Assembly (NCBI RefSeq): GCF_009709555.1
Contig: NZ_WJBG01000106.1
Span: 124,001-188,000, forward strand
DNA length: 64,000 nucleotides
Source: Streptomyces blattellae
GTDB taxonomy: Bacteria; Actinomycetota; Actinomycetes; Streptomycetales; Streptomycetaceae
Direction of reading: 5' to 3'
In this document: positions 34,495 to 42,873 of the stretch, piece by piece
How the letters are laid out: every line of letters begins with the position of its first letter
How positions within the stretch are numbered: position 1 is the stretch's first letter
The notes under the pieces: model-generated
What the model was told of the DNA's origin: nothing
The model's input: the letters and a program-made list of their open reading frames with translations, nothing else
Databases searched by the model: none
Position numbers and translations under genes: made by a program

Positions 34495-35064
34495 GGACCG
34501 ACCCGTCCCGGGAAATACGACGGTACGTTCGCCGAGTTCGTCGCCGTACCCGAGCAGAACGTGCTGGACAAGCCGCAGCGGCTGAGCTTCGCGGAGGCCG
34601 CCTGTCTGCCGACGGCGTATCTGACGGCCTATCGGGCGCTGTTCAGTCAGGCGGGGCTGAAGAAGGGCGACGCCGTACTGATCCAGGGCGCGGGGGGGGC
34701 GGGTTCGCGACCGCCGCCTTGATCCTGGGCAAGCTCGCCGGGCTCGATGTGTACGTGACCAGCCGGAGCGAGGAGAACCGGGCCCGCGTCGGCGAGTTCG
34801 GGGCCGACGCGGCCCTGCCGCCCGGCGGCCGGTTGCCGCGACGGGTGGACACGGTGCTGGAGAGCGTGGGCCGCGCGACCATGAACCACTCGCTGCGCTC
34901 TCTGCGGGCGGGCGGCACCGTGGTGGTCGTCGGGGCGGCGGTCGGGAAACCCCGCGGAGCCCGCTGATCGACACCACGTACCCGCCGATCAGGCCCGTAC
35001 CGCCTTCGAGCGGCTGGCAGCCGGAGGCGTCTTCGGGAAGCTCGTCCTGCTTGCCCAGGACTGA
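34495..35064 (+). pseudogene. Zinc-type alcohol dehydrogenase/quinone oxidoreductase remnant
   Basis: Medium-chain dehydrogenase/reductase broken in several places. Homology starts mid-protein at KYDGTFAEFVAVPEQNVLDK, runs through EAACLPTAYLTAYRALFSQA and KKGDAVLIQGAGG, then changes frame in a run of eight G (about 34690-34697). It continues with ATAALILGKLAGLDVYVTSR and DTVLESVGRATMNHSLRSLR and shifts again near 34945-34975 before ending RTAFERLAAGGVFGKLVLLA. The N-terminal catalytic domain (about 80-90 residues) is missing and part of the C-terminal domain is deleted, so it cannot be functional. It is unrelated by strand to the dienelactone hydrolase upstream. Confidence 0.75.
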
Positions 35065-35203
35065 CGCCGCGACACCACCGCGGAACAGGCGGGCGCGGTG
35101 CCCGCACCGACGGCTGCGGCGCCAGTGCGCGAAGGCAGCCGGCGCCGGTCCGTCGATCGGGTCTGGTCCGGAAGGCCGGAGGCCACGCGTGGTGGCTGTG
35201 GTG

Positions 35204-36001
35204 TCAGGCGTCGATGATTCGCTCCAAGTAGTCCAGGTCCTGCCGGAGCAGAGCCAGCGCGGCCCTCGGCCCGGAGACCGCGGGGGTCCGCTCTTCCGAT
35301 CGGATCACCATCGCCACTGCCAGATCGGACACCTGATCCGCGACCTCCGTGTCCGTGATGTGGGAGTCGCCCGGGTGGTGCCACCAGGCCACCCAGTTGC
35401 ACATGCCCGCCACCGCGAGCGCTGTTGTCCGGGTGTCCACGGGCCGGAACTGTCCCTGGAGGATGCCCGCCTCCATCACATGGACGAGGCAGGTCAGGGT
35501 GGCGCGTTGCGCGAGCCTGTTCGCCTTGGCGACGGCCGGCGGCAGATCGGCCTGGGAGCGGAGGAGGAGCTGGAACCTGGCGGGCTGGCGGGCTCGTTGC
35601 AAGGCGATGAGGTGAGCGATCTTGCGCAGCCGTGTGGCCGGGTCGAGGGTCTCGTCGTTGCCCAGCGCCTCGATCTCCGCGGAAGGTGCCTCCGAGATCT
35701 GTGTCACGAGCCTGGCGAGGAGCTCGTCCTTGCTCTTCACGTAGTAGTAGAGCGCGGGCCGGGTGATGCCCATGGCCTCGGCGATGTCCTGCAGGTTCGT
35801 CCCCGCGAAGCCCTTCTCCGCGAACAGCCGGGACGCCTGCTCGCAGATCTCGTTCTCCACGAGTTCTCGGCGGGCCGTCTGCCGGGTGGGGCTGTCGGCG
35901 GCCTGCTTCGAGGATCGGCGTCCCGTGGTGCTCCTGGCTCTTGAGGTGCCCTTGCTCTCCGGCTCGGCGCCGGAGGTGGCCTTCCTCGATCGTTCCGTCA
36001 T
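35204..36001 (-). CDS. TetR family transcriptional regulator
   Basis: A 265-residue TetR regulator with an unusually long, basic, Ser/Thr-rich N-terminal extension (about 45 residues, RKATSGAEPESKGTSRARST) before the HTH domain (FAEKGFAGTNLQDIAEAMGI then TRPALYYYVKSKDELLARLV). The C-terminal domain (LIALQRARQPARFQLLLRSQ) resembles KstR2-like members. ATG 36001 chosen; the extension is in good coding bias, so a shorter start is not required. It is divergent from a truncated SnoaL-like gene 94 bp away, its presumed former target. The spacer has two direct ACTGAC copies (36043 and 36052) but no clear palindrome. Confidence 0.85.
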   Translation of the reverse strand: MTERSRKATSGAEPESKGTSRARSTTGRRSSKQAADSPTRQTARRELVENEICEQASRLFAEKGFAGTNLQDIAEAMGITRPALYYYVKSKDELLARLVTQISEAPSAEIEALGNDETLDPATRLRKIAHLIALQRARQPARFQLLLRSQADLPPAVAKANRLAQRATLTCLVHVMEAGILQGQFRPVDTRTTALAVAGMCNWVAWWHHPGDSHITDTEVADQVSDLAVAMVIRSEERTPAVSGPRAALALLRQDLDYLERIIDA

Positions 36002-36095
36002 GGCCTTGATGTTAGCGAGCAGAACAGCACCCCCTCCCCGCGACTGACGTTACTGACAAACTATGAACACTGAAGTCAATTCCAGGAGTGCGCGG

Positions 36096-36239
36096 ATGGA
36101 ACCAGGAAACCTGGCGTGCCGGTACATCGAACTCATCAGCTGCGGAGGATACGACGCGCTCGGGGACGTACTGCACGCCGACGTGGTCACGCACTACGGC
36201 AGCGATGAACCGGTACGCGGGCCCGCCGCGACTGCTCAG
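36096..36239 (+). pseudogene. SnoaL-like protein, N-terminal fragment
   Basis: About 48 codons of a SnoaL/NTF2-like gene. MEPGNLACRYIELISCGGYD and ALGDVLHADVVTHYGSDEPV match the first helix and strand of such proteins (normal length about 130 residues). After AATAQ homology stops and the frame wanders into unrelated sequence. ATG 36096 follows AGGAG by 7 bp. It is divergent from a TetR gene. The remaining sequence to 36352 shows no gene. A deletion removed the 3' two thirds. Confidence 0.55.
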
Positions 36240-36352
36240 CCGTCGGCGTTGGGTGTGACGTCGGCGTCAATAATTCTTCGCACACATAATGCAACATGGT
36301 GGCGGCGTGGGTGCGCGGCGTGGGTGCCCGGTTGAGGTGTGTGCGGACATGG

Positions 36353-36397
36353 AACCGCCGGCCGACTGTCGGGCAGGACAGGGTTCGGCCGGCGGTT
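36353..36397 (-). terminator. Hairpin terminator of the AceE-like operon
   Basis: AACCGCCGGCCGA and TCGGCCGGCGGTT make a perfect 13-bp stem with a 19-base loop, 32 bp after the stop of the AceE/transketolase-like gene. Confidence 0.65.
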
Positions 36398-36428
36398 GTC
36401 CGTTGGACCGGGCTGGTACTGCGGCGGC

Positions 36429-38774
36429 TCAGTCGACGAGGTCGAGGGCGGCTCCGACCACGCTGTCGGCGTCGATCCGGTGGTACCGGTACACGTCGTC
36501 CAGCGCTCCCGACTGGCCGAACCGGCTCACGCCGAGCGTGGTGACCGGAACGTTGTTCACCGTGCCCAGGAAGGCCAGGGTGTGCGGATGGCCGTCGAGC
36601 AGCGTGACGAGGGGAGTGGCGCGCTCGGCCGGGAAGGCCTGGTCGAGGATCCAGGTGGGGGCGTCCTCCTGGCCCCGCCGGGCCTGCAGGGCCCGGAAGA
36701 GGAGGTCGGGGCTGGTGACGCACACCACGTCGGCCGGCCGGCCGAGGGCCGCGAGGCGGTCGGCCGCGGCCAGGGCCTCGGTGACCAGGGCGCCCACCAC
36801 GGCGATGGTGACCACGGGAGCGTCGGCGCGGCGCAGGGGGTAGGCCCCGGCGACCGTCTGGCGGCGCCGCCGCTCCCGTGCGGCCGGGTCGGTGGGTACG
36901 CCGGCAAGGCTCTGGTCCACCGGCCGGGTGGACAGCCGCAGATAGGCCGAACTGCCGTCCGGTCTACCGAGGTTGCCCAGCGCCTGGAGCAGACACCATT
37001 CCGTGTCGATACCGAACGCCGGCTCGTAGGTCACGCAATCCGGCTGCTCGATCCCCAGCGACGGCGTGGTGATCGACTGGTGCGCGCCGCCCTCCGAGGC
37101 GAGGGTGACGCCCGAGGGTGTGCCGACCAGGATGGACTGGCCGCCCGCGTAGACGCCGAACGACCAGGGCTCCAGGGCCCGGTTGACGAACGGGTCGTAG
37201 ACCACGCCGATCGGCAGCAGCGGCTGCTGCCAACGGCTCCAGGTGGCGCCCAGCTCGCCGAGCAGCCCGACCAGGTTCGTCTCGGCGATGCCCAGCTCCA
37301 CATGCTGGCCGGAAGGTTTCTCACGCCAGTGCAGGATCGTCTCTGCATCGTCGGCGAACCAGTTGGTGCGCTCGGTCGGCGACCAGACACCCACCTTGTT
37401 CAGCCAGCCGCCCAGGTTCGTGGACGAACTGACGTCGGGGCTGACCGTGACGATCCTGCCGGCGACCTCCGGAGCCTTGCGCGTCAGGTCCAGCAGCACC
37501 CGGCCGAGCGCCTGTTGGGTGTTGCCGGTGCCGCCGGGGGCGGGCCTGCCGAGGTCGGCGGGGACCTGGGCGGGCGGCAGCGGGGCCTGCTGCGGCCGAC
37601 GCAGTCGCTCCGCCGCCGCCGCGCACAGGTCCGCCTCCGGGCTGCCCTCGGTGAAGCCCGCCCAGGGGTCGGCGGGGTCCACGCCGACGCGGGCCGCCAG
37701 CTCCGCCACTTGATCGCCGGTCAGAAGAGAGGAGTGGTTCTGCGGGTGGCCCTCGGTCGACAGACCGCGGCCCTTCACGGTGTACGCGAAGATCACCGTC
37801 GGGCGGGTGTCGTCGATCTCCTCGTACGCCCCCAGCAGGGCACCGAGGTCATGGCCGCCGAGGTTGCGCACCGCGCTGTGCAGGGTGTCGTCGTCCAGCT
37901 GGGAGACCAGCCCGGCGATGGCCGCCGACGAGGTCCCGGCACCGGGCAGCCGTTCGCGCAGCTGCTCGGGGGTACAACGCAGCAGCCGCTGGTATTCGGG
38001 GTTCTCCATGGTGTCGAGGCGCAGTCGCAGCTCTGCGCCTCCGGGCCGGGCGAACAACTCCTCAAGAAGGTGGCCGTACTTGAGGGTGAGCACCTGCCAG
38101 CCGGCCGCGGCGAACATGCCGCGCAGGCGTTCCGCCGCCGCCCCGGGCACCACCCGGTCCAGTGACTGGCGGTTGAGGTCGACGACCCACACGATCTCAC
38201 CGAGGCCCGCCACCATGGGATCCTGCACGGCCTCCCAGATGGCCCCCTCGTCCAGCTCCGCGTCCCCCAGCAGCGAGTACTGGCGACCGCTGCCCGCGCC
38301 GCCGAACCGGCCGTCGACATAGCGCCGGGCTATGGCACCCCAGACGGGTGCCGTCGCCCCTATGCCCACCGATCCGGTGGAGTAGTCGACCGGATCCGGG
38401 TCCTTCGAACGGCTCGGGTAACTCTGCAGGCCACCGAAGGACCGCAACTGTGTGAGGTACTCCCGGTCCAGCTCGCCGAGCAGGTAGTTGATGGCGTGCA
38501 GGACGGGGGATGCGTGCGGTTTGACCGACACCCGATCGTTTTGGGTGAGTTCGTGGAAGTACAGCGCGGTCATGATGGAGGCCATCGACGCGCTCGACGC
38601 CTGATGGCCGCCGACCTTCAACCCGGTCGGGTTGGGCCGTACCCGGTTCGCGTGGTCGATGATTGCGGTCGAGAGCCACAGCACGCGTTTCTCGACACTG
38701 TGGAGCGTGCGCAGCAGCTCCTCACGGGAGTCGTCCCGTGCGACCGGAACTGCTGAAGCGGTGCTAGTGACCAT
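36429..38774 (-). CDS. Transketolase/AceE-type thiamine-diphosphate enzyme
   Basis: A 781-residue ThDP enzyme resembling homodimeric pyruvate dehydrogenase E1 (AceE) more than transketolase: VKPHASPVLHAINYLLGELD matches the AceE substrate loop, followed by SYPSRSKDPDPVDYSTGSVG. The ThDP/Mg motif is LLGDAELDEGAIWEAVQ to VVDLNRQSLDRVV. The middle domain contains QHVELGIAETNLVGLLGELG (catalytic Glu region of the Pyr domain), and a transketolase-like C-terminal domain ends at 36429. It is about 100 residues shorter than E. coli AceE. ATG 38774 lies 31 bp after the stop of a fusion pseudogene and behind TetR box A. No E2/E3 genes adjoin, so it may act alone or with distant partners; the keto-acid substrate is unsure. 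Confidence 0.82.
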   Translation of the reverse strand: MVTSTASAVPVARDDSREELLRTLHSVEKRVLWLSTAIIDHANRVRPNPTGLKVGGHQASSASMASIMTALYFHELTQNDRVSVKPHASPVLHAINYLLGELDREYLTQLRSFGGLQSYPSRSKDPDPVDYSTGSVGIGATAPVWGAIARRYVDGRFGGAGSGRQYSLLGDAELDEGAIWEAVQDPMVAGLGEIVWVVDLNRQSLDRVVPGAAAERLRGMFAAAGWQVLTLKYGHLLEELFARPGGAELRLRLDTMENPEYQRLLRCTPEQLRERLPGAGTSSAAIAGLVSQLDDDTLHSAVRNLGGHDLGALLGAYEEIDDTRPTVIFAYTVKGRGLSTEGHPQNHSSLLTGDQVAELAARVGVDPADPWAGFTEGSPEADLCAAAAERLRRPQQAPLPPAQVPADLGRPAPGGTGNTQQALGRVLLDLTRKAPEVAGRIVTVSPDVSSSTNLGGWLNKVGVWSPTERTNWFADDAETILHWREKPSGQHVELGIAETNLVGLLGELGATWSRWQQPLLPIGVVYDPFVNRALEPWSFGVYAGGQSILVGTPSGVTLASEGGAHQSITTPSLGIEQPDCVTYEPAFGIDTEWCLLQALGNLGRPDGSSAYLRLSTRPVDQSLAGVPTDPAARERRRRQTVAGAYPLRRADAPVVTIAVVGALVTEALAAADRLAALGRPADVVCVTSPDLLFRALQARRGQEDAPTWILDQAFPAERATPLVTLLDGHPHTLAFLGTVNNVPVTTLGVSRFGQSGALDDVYRYHRIDADSVVGAALDLVD

Positions 38775-38805
38775 GGATCGCCTTTCTCGGTGGACGGGTG
38801 TGCGG

Positions 38806-39761
38806 TCACCCGTCCCGGCCGACAGCCTCGTCCCAGGAGGTGTGTGCGGTGACCAGGCGCCGGGCCTGGTTGAACCGACGGCGGTCGCAGCCGAACCCGA
38901 CCGCGCCGACGACCTTCTCGCCATCGCCGCGCAGGGCCAGATACGAACCTTCGCCGGAGCCTCCGCTGAGGAAGTGGATGTCCGGCGCGTGTGCCGTTCC
39001 GGCCAGTTGGAGGCGTTCGCCGAACTGGTCCGACCACACATAGGGAACCCCGGCGTACGGTTCCGCGGTCTCGGGGTCGAGGAGGTTGTGTGCTGCAAGT
39101 ATCGCCTGTTCGCGGGCATTGGTCCAGTGTTCGACCCGGACGGTCTCCCCGGTTCCGCTCCGTGGCCGGCGGGCCACGTCGCCCACGGCGTAGACCCCGG
39201 GGGCGGAGGTACGCAGGGTGGCGTCGGTGAGGATGCCGTCCTCGACGTACAGACCGGAGTCGGCGAGCCACCCGGTGGCGGCACCGCTCCGACCCCCACG
39301 ACGACGAGGTCGGCGTCGAGTACCCGGCCGTCGCTGAGTTCGACTTTGTCGACCCGGCCGGAACCGAGGAGCCGTGCCACTCCGACGCCACACGTCACCT
39401 GGACGTCGTCGGCCTGGTGGAGACGGACCACAGGGGCCGCCAGTTCGGCGGGCAGCGCCCGCTGGAGCGGGTACGGACGGCCGGGCTGCGGACTCTCGAA
39501 GTGCAGGACCAGTCGGTCGCCTTCGGTGAGGAGGTGAACGGAGGTGAGCGCGGCGTCGGGGAACGCGGCGAAGAACCCACTGATGAGCGCCCGGTACTCC
39601 GCGATCCCTGCCTCGCCCTCCGGTCCGTGCATGACGAAGCTCGGCGCATGCAGGGCTACCAGGCCGTCCACGTCGTGGGCGTTGGCGAGACGGAGGTACT
39701 CATCGGCGAAACGGTGCAGCGCCTCGCTCGTGGTCGACGTGGCTGCGGTGAGGTCGGACAT
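38806..39761 (-). pseudogene. Fusion pseudogene: SnoaL-like N-terminus + ferredoxin reductase C-half
   Basis: The reading frame starts at ATG 39761 with a SnoaL/NTF2-like domain of about 90 residues (HRFADEYLRLANAHDVDGLV, SFVMHGPEGEAGIAEYRALI, VHLLTEGDRLVLHFES). At about 39481-39497 it joins in frame to the middle of a rhodocoxin/putidaredoxin-reductase-like flavoprotein (LQRALPAELAAPVVRLHQAD, GRVLDADLVVVGVGAVP). A one-base deletion near 39285-39300 then shifts frame; the rest (TGWLADSGLYVEDGILTDAT, SAPGVYAVGDVARRP) runs to 38806. The FAD-binding N-terminal half is missing, so no activity is expected. It is the first gene behind operator box A and leads into the AceE-like gene. Confidence 0.78.
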
Positions 39762-39832
39762 GACCGACTCCTTTGGTCAGGGGAATGAGCGACGCATGTG
39801 GTGCGCCGGTTGCCATCGGCTATAACCTCGCT

Positions 39833-39854
39833 AACTGGCGCAGTAATTCCAGTT
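39833..39854. promoter_or_regulatory. TetR operator box A (AACTGG-N10-CCAGTT)
   Basis: AACTGGCGCA, six bases, then TTCCAGTT: perfect 6-bp inverted arms AACTGG/CCAGTT. It lies 72 bp upstream of the SnoaL-reductase fusion and AceE-like operon. The same 22-bp pattern recurs at boxes B and C. Confidence 0.65.
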
Positions 39855-40152
39855 ATGCCGGCAAGGTCCGTAGTGACGGGGGGCTTGTGTCGACATCGAT
39901 GCTGGTTGAGCTCTTGCGGGGCGCTGACCCATAAGTGGAGAGCGCGCAACGATTCAGTGAATCTCTCCCGTTCGTCGGTGGCGGTGCCGGCTCGACGATG
40001 GCACCGTGAACGTGGCCCATTACCCGACGAACATGGCCCACCACCCGACCCTGGCCACGGCCGTTGAGCACGCTCGCGCGGCCGGCCGGAGGCAGGTCCC
40101 GGTGGCGGCGCGGGTACCTTTGCCCGGCCCTCGCGTGACCGACACCGGCTCT

Positions 40153-40174
40153 AGTTGGCGCAATCACCCCAGTT
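40153..40174. promoter_or_regulatory. TetR operator box B
   Basis: AGTTGGCGCA-N6-CCCAGTT aligned with box A matches 16 of 22 positions, including GGCGCA and CCAGTT. It ends 22 bp before the TetR ATG and precedes a TACGAT -10-like element (40183-40188), so autoregulation is likely. Confidence 0.6.
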
Positions 40175-40195
40175 CTGACTCGGTACGATCAGTGC

Positions 40196-40864
40196 ATGGG
40201 TGATGCGGGAGTGGACCGGCAGTTGCGGGCGGATGCCGAGCGGAACCGGCGTCGCATCCTCGATGCGGCCCGGGAGATCTTCGCCGACCAAGGGCTGGAC
40301 GTGTCGATGCGCCAGGTCGCCCGGCACGCCAAAGTGGGGGAGCCTACCCTGCGTCGCCGGTTCCCCTCGAAGGCCGATCTCGTGGCCGAGGTGTTCAAGG
40401 ACAAGGTCGTCTTCTACGCCGACGCGGCCGAGGAGGCCCTGGCGGACCCGGACCCCTGGCACGGCTTCACCACGTTCGTGGGACGCCTGGCCTGCATGCA
40501 ACTCGGCGACCGAGGCTTCACCGAGGTCCTGACGATGACCTTCCCCAGCTCCATGCGGATCGAGAAGGACCGCCGCCGCGCCTACGAGAAGATCAGCATG
40601 ATGATCGCCCGCGCCCAGGCCGCCGGAACCCTGCGCGAGGACTTCGTGCCCGAGGACATGATCCTGCTGCTCGTGTCGCACGCGGGCATCGTGGCGGCCA
40701 CCGGCGACATCGCGGAGAAGTTCTCCGCCCGGCTCGTCGCCTACCTGTTGCAGGCCTTCGCCGCGCCGGGCGCCGGCCCCCTGCCCGCACCGCCGTCCAT
40801 GACCGAGACCTACCGGGCCCTGCTGCGCCTGCATGACGGCGATCAGCACGCCGTGCCCTCCTGA
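40196..40864 (+). CDS. TetR family regulator, probable controller of local redox operons
   Basis: A 222-residue TetR regulator. The DNA-binding domain is at residues 12-60 (RADAERNRRRILDAAREIFA, LDVSMRQVARHAKVGEPTLR, RRFPSKADLVAEVF), with EPTLRRRF in the recognition-helix region. The C-terminal domain includes FTTFVGRLACMQLGDRGFTE, characteristic of a large streptomycete TetR subgroup that neighbours redox genes. ATG 40196 lies 22 bp after operator box B. Matching sites occur before the AceE-like operon (box A) and the LLM-DsbA operon (box C), with a weak half-site before the ester-cyclase gene, so a local regulon of three or four units is proposed. Ligand is unknown. Confidence 0.9.
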   Translation: MGDAGVDRQLRADAERNRRRILDAAREIFADQGLDVSMRQVARHAKVGEPTLRRRFPSKADLVAEVFKDKVVFYADAAEEALADPDPWHGFTTFVGRLACMQLGDRGFTEVLTMTFPSSMRIEKDRRRAYEKISMMIARAQAAGTLREDFVPEDMILLLVSHAGIVAATGDIAEKFSARLVAYLLQAFAAPGAGPLPAPPSMTETYRALLRLHDGDQHAVPS

Positions 40865-41152
40865 CCTCAAGGGGGGCGTGGCACGGACCGGCCGCGCGGC
40901 AGCCGCCGGCCGCCGGTTCGAGGCGGCTGGCCGGCCTGGTGGCACCGTCCGGACGCCGACGGCACCAGGACCCTGGCCGGATTCCTGGCCGGATTCCCGT
41001 CGTCCGCCCGCAGGGCGGCTCTGGGGCACGTCCATGGGGAGAAGCGAGTCGGCCGACGCATCACATTCCACGAGCGGGAACCGCTCAAGACCTTCGTGCG
41101 CTACGGTAATGGACGCGGGTGCGTCAGTTGATTCCGTCATCAGGAGCACATC
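40865..41152. other. Spacer without gene; weak operator half-site
   Basis: No convincing coding sequence between the TetR and ester-cyclase genes. On the - strand AACTGACGCA (complement of 41120-41129) matches 9 of 10 bases of the box A/C half-site, 24 bp before the ester-cyclase ATG. Its second half-site is poor. Confidence 0.4.
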
Positions 41153-41686
41153 ATGATCAGTCGTAGATCGCTCTTCGGCACCGGTGCCGGCCTCGGTGCC
41201 GCCTCGATCGCCGGGGTCGCCGCAGCCGGCGCCGCGCACGCGGACACGGCCCCCTCGCAAGGCTCCACGTCCTCGACCGGGTCTCCCAAGAGTGTCGCCC
41301 GGGCGTTCTACGAGAGCTACAACCAGAGGGATCTGGACGCGAGCTTCGCGAGGTACATCGCCCCGGATGCGGTCACGCACGCGATGGACGACGCCTTCAC
41401 GATCGCGGACTGGCTCGCCTTCGACAAGACGATGGTCGTCGCCTTCGACGACCTCTCCATGGTCGTGCTGGACCAGATCGCCGAGGGGCGCAAGGTCGCC
41501 ACCCGCTTCACTCTCGGCGGGACGCAGACCGGTGAGTTCGCCGGCATTCCGGCCTCGGGGAACGTCGCCTTCCTGTCCGCGACCGCCGTCGACCGGGTCG
41601 AGGACGGTCAGATCGTGGAGCACTGGGTGGACCTCGACTTCCAGGCATTCCTCCAGAAGTTGTCCGCAGCCCCCGCCGCAGAGTGA
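41153..41686 (+). CDS. Tat-exported SnoaL-like ester cyclase family protein
   Basis: A 177-residue protein with a Tat signal (MISRRSLFGTGAGLGAASIA, cleavage probably after AHA near residue 31) and one SnoaL/NTF2-like fold domain (SVARAFYESYNQRDLDASFA, YIAPDAVTHAMDDAFTIADW, DGQIVEHWVDLDFQAFLQKL). The family includes polyketide cyclases and many proteins without known activity; Asp/His pocket residues cannot be assigned confidently. ATG 41153 follows CAGGAG. It is the only intact one of four SnoaL-like genes in 8.4 kb. Export of a SnoaL-like protein is less common and suggests an extracytoplasmic ligand or scavenger role. Confidence 0.82.
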   Translation: MISRRSLFGTGAGLGAASIAGVAAAGAAHADTAPSQGSTSSTGSPKSVARAFYESYNQRDLDASFARYIAPDAVTHAMDDAFTIADWLAFDKTMVVAFDDLSMVVLDQIAEGRKVATRFTLGGTQTGEFAGIPASGNVAFLSATAVDRVEDGQIVEHWVDLDFQAFLQKLSAAPAAE

Positions 41687-42119
41687 CAACACGCCGGCTG
41701 GTCCCGGGGTGATGAACGGGCCTGGCGGCGCTGGTGAATCCGCGCGCCCGCGTTCCGCCGAATCCGTCCGCGGAACGCGCGCGAGGAGTTCCGGCGTCGC
41801 CTGACGGGCAGGGAAGCCGACCGTCAGATGCACCCGCGAAAACATCGGCTCATCTTGGGTGAGGCCCGCCTCCCCCCTTGGTCGATCGCCGTCGAGCGAG
41901 GACACACGTCGTGCGCCCACGGCCCGTGCACCAGCCTGGTCGACGTACATCCGTACCCGCCGGTCTTCCACCCGACCACGGCCTGGACGCCGACAGTGCC
42001 GGTAGCCGACGGCGATGCGACCACCCAAAGCCCGCCTGTCCATGCGATGTCGGCTCTGTCGACGCGCTCGGCGATGAGGGCGTCGACAGAGCCGGCGGAA
42101 CGCCTCGGTGCGTCGTCGC
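41687..42119. other. Gene-free stretch (about 430 bp)
   Basis: No coding frame with supportive similarity between the ester-cyclase and DsbA-like genes, which converge here. The only structure noted is the long hairpin at 42051-42094. The sequence may be the remains of a lost gene, but nothing is recognisable. Confidence 0.5.
42051..42094 (-). terminator. Long hairpin terminator after DsbA-like gene
   Basis: CGGCTCTGTCGACGC and GCGTCGACAGAGCCG form a perfect 15-bp stem with a 14-base loop, 26 bp after the stop of the FrnE-like gene. Confidence 0.7.
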
Positions 42120-42815
42120 TCAGAGGCCGGCTGGACTCTCGGACGCGGCGAACTTACCCGTCCACGCGGTCTCCAGCGCCGTCAGGAACGTCTCGATCGG
42201 CTGAGCGCCGGACACGGCGTACTTGGCGTCGAAGACGAAGAACGGCACGCCGCTGATGCCGAGTTCCCGGGCCTGTCGTACGTCGGCTTCGAAGTCGGCG
42301 CCGAACGCGCCACGGTGGAGCGCCTCGCGTGCGGCGTCCTTGTCGAGGCCGGTCTCGGCGGCCAGGCCGGCGAGGACGTCGTGGTCGCCGACGTTGAGCC
42401 CGTCGGTGAAGTAGGCGCGGAACAGCCGCTGGACCATGTCGTGCTGGCGGCCCTGGCTCCGGGCGAAGTGGATCAGCCGGTGGGCGGCCCGGGTGTTGGT
42501 CGCGATCGCGTCGTCCATGTGGAAGTCCAGCCCGATCTGGGCGGCCCGGGCGGCGACCTGGGCGTTCATCGCCCGCGCCTGGGCCCTGGGAAAGCCGCGC
42601 TCCTTCTCCAGGAGTTCGTCGAGGTCGACGGCGTGGTCGGCGGGCAGGTGCGGCATCAACTGGAAGCTGTGGTAACGGATCTCCACATCGGAGCGGTGGG
42701 TGAACTTCTCCACGGCCTGCGCGAACACGGTGTCGCCGATGTAGCAGAACGGGCACATGACATCGCTCCACACGTCGACGACGAGCCGGTTCTGCGGGTG
42801 ATCGAACACGTTCAT
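42120..42815 (-). CDS. DsbA family (FrnE-like) oxidoreductase
   Basis: A 231-residue cytoplasmic DsbA-fold protein of the FrnE type. The active site is CPFC in VDVWSDVMCPFCYIGDTVFA, followed by the helical insertion (RGFPRAQARAMNAQVAARAA) and the cis-Pro loop GISGVPFFVFDAKYAVSGAQ, where GVPFFVF is the FrnE signature. FrnE-like proteins act in polyketide tailoring or as cytosolic disulfide isomerases under oxidative stress. ATG 42815 starts 58 bp after the LLM gene in the same direction, so both are probably transcribed from the promoter with TetR box C. A perfect hairpin ends the operon. Pairing of a flavin monooxygenase and a disulfide enzyme suggests thiol or electrophile stress, by inference. 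Confidence 0.9.
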   Translation of the reverse strand: MNVFDHPQNRLVVDVWSDVMCPFCYIGDTVFAQAVEKFTHRSDVEIRYHSFQLMPHLPADHAVDLDELLEKERGFPRAQARAMNAQVAARAAQIGLDFHMDDAIATNTRAAHRLIHFARSQGRQHDMVQRLFRAYFTDGLNVGDHDVLAGLAAETGLDKDAAREALHRGAFGADFEADVRQARELGISGVPFFVFDAKYAVSGAQPIETFLTALETAWTGKFAASESPAGL

Positions 42816-42873
42816 CGAACCACCTTTCTCTTCTCGTCCGGAGGCCTCGGGCAGGAACTCATGGCAGCCCCGC

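Noticed and set aside
36429..39761. One 1110-residue protein joining SnoaL-like, reductase and AceE-like parts
   Set aside because: The AceE-like gene has its own ATG at 38774 and the segment between is out of frame for the reductase; continuity is accidental.
40867..41136. A - strand reading frame before the ester-cyclase gene
   Set aside because: Weak codon bias, no family pattern, and it overlaps the putative promoter region.
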